64,000 bases of DNA, from positions 221,965 to 285,964 of the forward strand of contig CAJQUW010001464.1 of assembly GCA_907163375.1 (NCBI GenBank), read 5' to 3'. The stretch is from Prostheceraeus crozeri (taxonomy: Eukaryota; Platyhelminthes; Polycladida; Euryleptidae). The stretch's first letter is position 1. The number at the start of each line of letters is the position of its first letter. The notes beneath the pieces were generated by a model. It searched no databases and was not told the DNA's origin. It was given only the letters and a program-made list of their open reading frames with translations. The position numbers and the translations under genes are program-made. This document shows, one piece after another, positions 58,608 through 64,000 of this stretch.

Positions 58608-59710
58608 TTACCGAGATGATTTAGGGTGACATCGCAGACTTAGCGAGATTACGTGTTCCTTTTGCACACACAGTGCAGGCTTTTCTCTCTTAATGAAAAG
58701 AGCCTCCAAGACCTTCAGTTCTCTGACAGATCTGACCCGTCTGACAATTTTAAATCCATTTCGAGGATCTGCATGCGGATGTGCGCAGAAGGAGGTGTCT
58801 TGTGATGGCTGAGGTACCTGGCTTTCTTTTATTGTCCAAATACCATTTTGGCACATGCTCCTTTATTCGGTCGCCCAGTCTCCGTTTCGTCCTACCAATG
58901 TAGTTGTCACCGCAACTATAGCAAAATCTGTAAATGACGCTTGAGGTGGCAGGCATCAGAACGGGGTCCTTGAGCGACTTTGACAGAGCAGGCGCTGTGG
59001 AGAACATCACCATGATGTCAGCTGCATTGAATGCATTATTGATTGCCATTTTAATCTCTTCTTGTGATTAGCTGATTGCTCACCGAGAAAAGGGATTTTG
59101 ATGTATACCTTCCTCTTATCTGGACCTTCTGTGACCTCTTTATCTTTGGCTTTCATATATTTATCCACGAAATTTGCAGGGTAACCATTTTGCCAGAGTG
59201 TCTTGCGCAAGAATTGGACCTCTTTGTCAATCATATCGCTTGAGCAAATCATCCTTGCTCTGTGAAACAGACACTTCACCAGGCCAACTTTGTAGTGCAG
59301 TGGCACGAAACTCCGAAAATGTGCGTAAAGCCCCGTCCAAATTTCCTTGCGATAGACTGATGTTCGGATTTCACCTCCTACCGAACGTTGGACCAATACA
59401 TCCAAAGAGGCCAACTGATCACTTGCTTCTGTTTCCAAAGTTACCTGTATGTTTGGATGGAAACGGTTGAAGGCTCTCAACACTTTCTCTATGCGAGAAA
59501 AATCTTTTGCCAGTATGAATGTGTCTTCCACAAAGCGAGTATAAAATTCGCAGGTTTCAGAAATAAGGTCAAGATATTGACTCTCCATGTATGCCATAAA
59601 TATGCAATCCTCATAAACATCATAAAATCCTGCAACTCAGGGGACTGCCCATACAGAGGCCATCCACTTGACGAGAATTCCTCTCGCTAAAAATAAATGG
59701 CACATTCTCA
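58608..59710 (-). pseudogene. Penelope-like retroelement: reverse transcriptase palm and GIY-YIG nuclease (5'-truncated)
   Basis: Minus-strand remnant. Near 59680 VDGLCMGSPLS matches the reverse transcriptase motif (DG.pMGSPLsp). A frame change precedes FMAYMESQYLD, YTRFVEDTFI (catalytic Y.DD-type motif with E and D here), HPNIQVTLE, LASLDVLVQR, SVYRKEIWTGLYAHFRSFVP, LHYKVGLVKCLFHRA (59597-59010), typical of Penelope. A second frame (59049-58750) gives the linker and GIY-YIG nuclease: SSVIYRFCYSCGDNYIGRTK, RRLGDRIKEHVPKWYLDN. A third (58856-58608) gives the tail ELKVLEALFIKREKPALCVQ. The N-terminal half is missing and three or more shifts are present, so it is dead. About 1.1 kb. Confidence 0.87.
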
Positions 59711-59931
59711 GTGCAGAGATTCAAAAGCTTTTCCAACTCCTCTGTCGATATTGGCAAATAAATACCATGGTTACACACGGTTTGAATTATAACTTCAATA
59801 GTGTAATGAACTTTGATTCTTAGACAGTCATGTTCTTATTGTTTATGCATTGCAAGGTTGTCGAGATATCCATGCCGGTCGTGCATAATTCTTTTGGTAA
59901 TCCAAATGCTGGACATGTACGGACATGAATT

Positions 59932-60180
59932 TTAGTCAGTTCTTAAATAAATAACTTTATAAATATTCGTCAAAGGCACAGCAAGTATAACGGCAATCGA
60001 GCGAAAGAAGAATCCTGGGAAACCATCTGGACCAATCGAGTTCGCCTTACATTGTTTAATCATAAGAGCAACCTGCAATGGACATACTCGTACTAAAGGG
60101 AAGTTTGGAGAAATCGGCGGACGATCCTCAGAAAACAAATGCAAATCCGGATTTGAGATTGCAGACACAAAAATTGATCA
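59932..60180 (-). pseudogene. LINE reverse transcriptase fragment
   Basis: Minus-strand peptide RPPISPNFPLVRVCPLQVAL, MIKQCKANSIGPDGFPGFFF, RSIAVILAVPLTNIYKVIYL matches the start of LINE reverse transcriptases (K.NS.GPDGIP..f.......i..PLt.IfN.S). Only about 80 residues remain. Different family from the LINE at 31873. Confidence 0.7.
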
Positions 60181-61390
60181 TTGAGAGCTATAGCAGAGGT
60201 ACCACCAGTACCTAAATATTGCCAACCACTGGAAGTCGCAATCGCTTAGGTGACGTTATCAAGAGAATACATCTAGATTCACTGCTTCCTTTAAATTTAA
60301 AAGGATTTTGATAAAACAGGTACAAGATATCGTCCAAAGAAACCAAAGAAATCCGACATCTTTTGTTTTAAGCTAGCTAGACTTAGAATGCACAGTAGCT
60401 GTTTGTTGACGGTTTGATTTTTTCAGTCGCTCGTCCATACGCCGATTGCTAGATCGTTAGAAGGAGCTCATTACTGATACATGCAACAATTGTAGATTCA
60501 TGTCGCGAGGCGATTTATTGTAATTCAACGTAGCAAAGTGCGTCAAGGTAACAAAAATAGAAAAAGCAAGCTAACGACTACTTAATTTTTAAAAGGCGCA
60601 AAATATGATTTAAAAGAAAATTATTATATCCTTAAATCTCTAAAAATTTAAAAAGACTCACTAGAAGGACACAACGGCTCTTCTCTTCTCATGTGGGATG
60701 AATTGGCGTGTAAGTCGTTCTGTTCAAAATTATGTTTGTCACTTATATATTGAAAAGATTCTAGTTAACAGTCTGCCCATTCAGATGATAAGCGGACAGG
60801 TCTGTTTCCAATCAAAATTTCAGATCTAGCTAACACAGCGGGATTAAGCTATCTAAAATCTACCAGGTGTGTAAGACAATTAATATTAATTCCGTAAGCT
60901 AAAACGTGAAATGAAATTTACAAACTATGCATACAAATTATTTGACTATTCTTAATGAGGTCATCAACAGGAACTTGCTCAGGACGATCACGCTTCGATC
61001 GCTAAATCCTGGACGCTCAAACCCGACCAAGCGCGATCCTGTACATTAAAGATGCACAGCCTCAAAAATTAAATCTATAGTAGAGAAAAGTAAGCATCTA
61101 CGAAAAAAATAGAGTCGCTATTGACTGAAATGTAACTCAGGCATTTGAAAGAAGTATAGAGTCCAGCCATTAGAGGTCAAGAGACGGGGACATAATCCAC
61201 CTTCAACTGAAGACGTGCTGCAAAATAAATTCAACGTAGCAAAGTGCGTCAAGGTAGCAAAAATAAAAAAAAAACAAGCTAGCAACTAGTTAATTTTCGA
61301 AAGTGTTTTTTGAATATAGAGATATGAGGTAACCGTGAATATTCACAAAGTGCACTGTTACGCTGCCAGTGACAGTGCTTCATGTTATAA
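60181..61390. repeat. gene-poor, with a 75-bp direct repeat
   Basis: ATTCAACGTAGCAAAGTGCG + TCAAGGTAACAAAAATA..AAGCTAACGACTA.TTAATTTT at about 60518-60596 recurs at 61228-61303 with a few changes, spaced 710 bp. No gene recognised between them. Confidence 0.75.
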
Positions 61391-61590
61391 CGAATCCTGG
61401 ACAGTACCACCGCAAAAATCAAAACTATAACAGTACGCGAGGCGCCTTTCGACCGAATCGCTCGGACATCATCAGGCGTATGATTATACATGAATAAATC
61501 ATACGCCTGATGATGTCCGAGCGATTCGGTCGAAAGGCGCCTCGCGTACTGTTATAATTTTGATTTTTACGGTGGTACTGTCCAGGATTC
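61391..61590. repeat. 200-bp near-perfect palindrome
   Basis: Arms of about 95 bp (CGAATCCTGGACAGTACCAC ... GGCGTATGATT and complement) around a roughly 12-bp centre TATACATGAATA, with very few mismatches (for example CCGCAAAAATCAAAACT vs its partner). It includes GAGGCGCC and CGGACATCATCAGG words. Confidence 0.92.
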
Positions 61591-63800
61591 ATTATAATTT
61601 ACAATGACCACGCTGAATGAGTAGTGCTTCATGTTGCTAACCACTTTAAGCGGCCACCGTTCAGGCGCCGTTGTCATGAAAACACATATCCATGACGTTC
61701 TGTTGTTTTCAATCAATGTCCATGATCGTTCTACTCCTTTTCTATCATAGACTTTCGGATTCTTATGCCACGAGCCTCTTACTTCTGCATGTTTCACAAA
61801 AGCATTCTTTTTTAGATCTAGCAACATGTAGATTTGGTCCTACTCGAGTAGCAAAAGCGATCATCAACAAATAGCCATTGTCCTTTTTTAATCCCACTGA
61901 TTGAAACAAAACGAAATTCGTGTTTCTGTGTCTTGAACATGCCCGATTAGAATAAACTTTCACAAGAATGATACTTTTTGCCAATTGAGGATCGCAAAGC
62001 AGCTCCCTTCTATCTCACTATAAAAGTGAAACAATTTCGCTCGACTTTCCTGCCGACGGGACCAAGGGTAAAACAGTACAATTTACAATTTTGGTTGAAG
62101 CAGAATAGGGGTTGCTCTTCGATGCTCAGTGAGTAAAATTGAAAACAGCCTTCCGTTTGCCGCTATACACTAGATGATAATTTCGTGTTTTTATCCCTTG
62201 ACTGAATTGTAAAATGTTAGTAAATTAAGAATTCCCCTTCTGTGCCTTTGCGGCCCGTAGATGTTATCAGACGTCGAAGATATGTTGACATGGAATGGAG
62301 AGAAAAACTTTGTCATTCTCATGGAATATTGAAAGATGTTGTTTATAAACTATTCTTGATTGCCTTCAAATGAATGTAAGAAGCAATGAGCTCCATTCTT
62401 TGTAATTCTATTTTCTTTGCAAGGTAAAGAAGACTATTGGAATTTGTCTTCAGATAATGTGAAAAAGTTTTGGTGCACCACGTTTCAGATTATTTGCCGA
62501 CTTAAAGACGAGAAATTTTTCTGTACACAGCCTCATCAAACAGAGAGACAAACTCAAATTTCAAAATGTAAATTGAGGAATCGTAGATGTCTGATAGCGT
62601 TCAGATTAGTTAATATCAGCAATCTATTACTTGTGTACTTTTTCATTTAGCAGAGAAGTTTTTCCGCCACCTTTTTATGCATTATCGAGTTGATCTGTCT
62701 GCTAGACAAATAAAGAACATTAAGACTTGCTACCTTTTGTTTCTTGTACGAAACCTATGTACGTGTAATGTAAATGAACCAACGAGATGTATTGTTGTAA
62801 GGTGCACATCTTGAGGAACATGATCAAAACAAAGATAAAGATCGTCATGCTTTGCAACAATTTTTGTGGTGAAATGTAAATGATTTGCAAGAACACATTT
62901 GCCAGTGATCTTTCGCTTCAATTCCTAATAAAATGAATTTATACATTTCCACACACCTTCAGTTCTCATTGAATTTCAAAGGGATCTATTCAATTAATTT
63001 CTAAATAAAACGCTAAAGTAAATATTAAACACTGCTTGTAAAGTCCTAGTCGAACTTGTGTACAAGAGGATGCTGCTCGAAAAAGGATATCATGATGGGG
63101 AGCGGCGCGTCCTAAAAACGCAAAAATAAAATTTAATTTACCATATCAGTGATTTTAGTTTGATCACTTTTTGTTTTATAACTTAACGCCGTAATCAAGC
63201 GCTACATATTATAGTTTCAAATACTCAAGTATCAAAATTAGCTATGTCCAAGGACTAAACTTTCCTTCCGTTAAATTATTGTTATTGGCGTTTGCGTCTT
63301 TGGAATTTTGCCAAAAATGAATTTTAAAGTATTTGAAAAAAACCTTAAAAACGAATTATTTAAAAAAAGAACGCTGTAATTTGTTGTAAATGAAATTCAA
63401 GTGAATAAAGAAGTTTCAAATTTTGCTCATTTTTGGCTGATTAAATAAATACATGTACAGCCTATTAGTATCTATTTATGCAACCAGTGCATTATTATGT
63501 AAATATATTAATTGCTAAATATAGATTGCTATGGACGCGTCACGGGAATTCCCTCATTTTCCAAATAAGGTATATGTGACTTTTTCACATTCTGAAAATC
63601 ATCTTTGATATAATTCCATATCAGTCTCAAAACAACTTTTGCTTGTTCAAATATTTTATTCAATCCAAATGGTGTAGTTCAATGATATATTCGAATATTT
63701 TGAAGAGATATGTACTATGATGAGCCATGGAAAATATAATGAGGCTAATGCGACGCTTATGACATTATGATGCGAGTCGAAGCGAATAGAAGTAGTGTCA
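61591..63800. other. no gene recognised
   Basis: Frames on both strands at 61692-61984 and 62417-62650 show no domain. AT-rich, featureless. Confidence 0.5.
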
Positions 63801-63974
63801 CTTAGTGTCATAGTAGAATTCAAATCTACAGTACTATAGTTTTTTCGCGCCACGGGTCCCCTGGTTGGTAACGGGACCCGTGACCTTGGACACGTCCCGT
63901 TGCTAAGCAACCAGGGGACCCGTGGCGCGAAAAAACTATAGTACTGTAGATTTGAATTCTACTATGACACTAAG
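63801..63974. repeat. 174-bp palindrome at the window end
   Basis: Left arm 63801-63874 (CTTAGTGTCATAGTAGAATT ... CGCGCCACGGGTCCCCTGGT) pairs almost perfectly with 63900-63974. The 25-bp centre holds a second, offset pair (AACGGGACCCGTG / CACGTCCCGTT). GGTCCCCTCGTAGGGAACGG just outside hints that the repeat family continues past the window. Confidence 0.92.
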
Positions 63975-64000
63975 TCAGGTCCCCTCGTAGGGAACGGGTC

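Noticed and set aside
1-64000. LTR, retroviral or Polinton-type remnants
   Set aside because: No capsid, protease, integrase, envelope or paired-LTR signature was recognised; the 125-bp direct repeats at 20333 and 23795 enclose DNA-transposon-type genes instead.

Overview
This window reads as animal nuclear DNA that is AT-rich, intron-bearing and very rich in decayed and nested transposable elements. The mix of families (Penelope-like retroelements with GIY-YIG nuclease, a THAP/P-type transposase, a Crypton-like tyrosine recombinase, Harbinger, Tc1/mariner relatives, hAT-type MITEs, CR1/Jockey-like LINEs) and the frequent TAGGCCTA and ACATGTA words suggest a marine invertebrate. I cannot fix the phylum. 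I recognise no convincing host gene, no tRNA or rRNA gene, and no retrovirus-, LTR- or Polinton-like element.

Layout. 1-16 kb: Penelope-like fragments in head-to-head orientation (0.84-1.58 kb), three copies of one hAT-like non-autonomous element with target duplications (2.1, 4.2, 13.4 kb), a hAT C-terminal remnant, a LINE tail (8.1-8.6 kb), a 26-bp satellite of about 36 units (9.5-10.45 kb), and a possible piggyBac zinc-binding tail (15.6 kb). 16-20.3 kb is quiet. 20.3-25.1 kb holds the most interesting object: a P-type transposase gene with a THAP domain and a convergent Crypton-like tyrosine recombinase gene, together bounded by two 125-bp, almost identical direct repeats, followed by an internally deleted Tc1 element.

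26-29.4 kb: a Harbinger element that kept only its Myb-like gene, inserted (3-bp duplication) into an older transposase-like coding region, and a MITE. 29.5-40.9 kb is a stack of insertions. A large inverted duplication was entered by a LINE (31.87-37.56 kb), whose ORF1 was in turn entered by a mariner-like element with perfect 27-bp ends and a TA duplication. Next to it lies a 2.1-kb element with clean inverted ends and unrecognised genes (38.7-40.8 kb).

43.5-47.8 kb: a complete 4.28-kb DNA transposon with a CAACAG duplication, six GACGAACGGGAC-type motifs near its ends and a spliced gene with a probable DDE core. I cannot assign it to a named superfamily. 48-58 kb: a hAT-like family (three copies, each with a different perfect 8-bp duplication), a 717-bp fold-back element nested in one of them, a CAGGGCTGGG hAT MITE and other MITEs. 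58.6-60.2 kb: a second Penelope-like remnant and a LINE reverse-transcriptase fragment. 60-64 kb: long near-perfect palindromes with little else.

The genes do not form a pathway. They are mobility genes of independent elements, and many insertion events can be ordered from the sequence alone.
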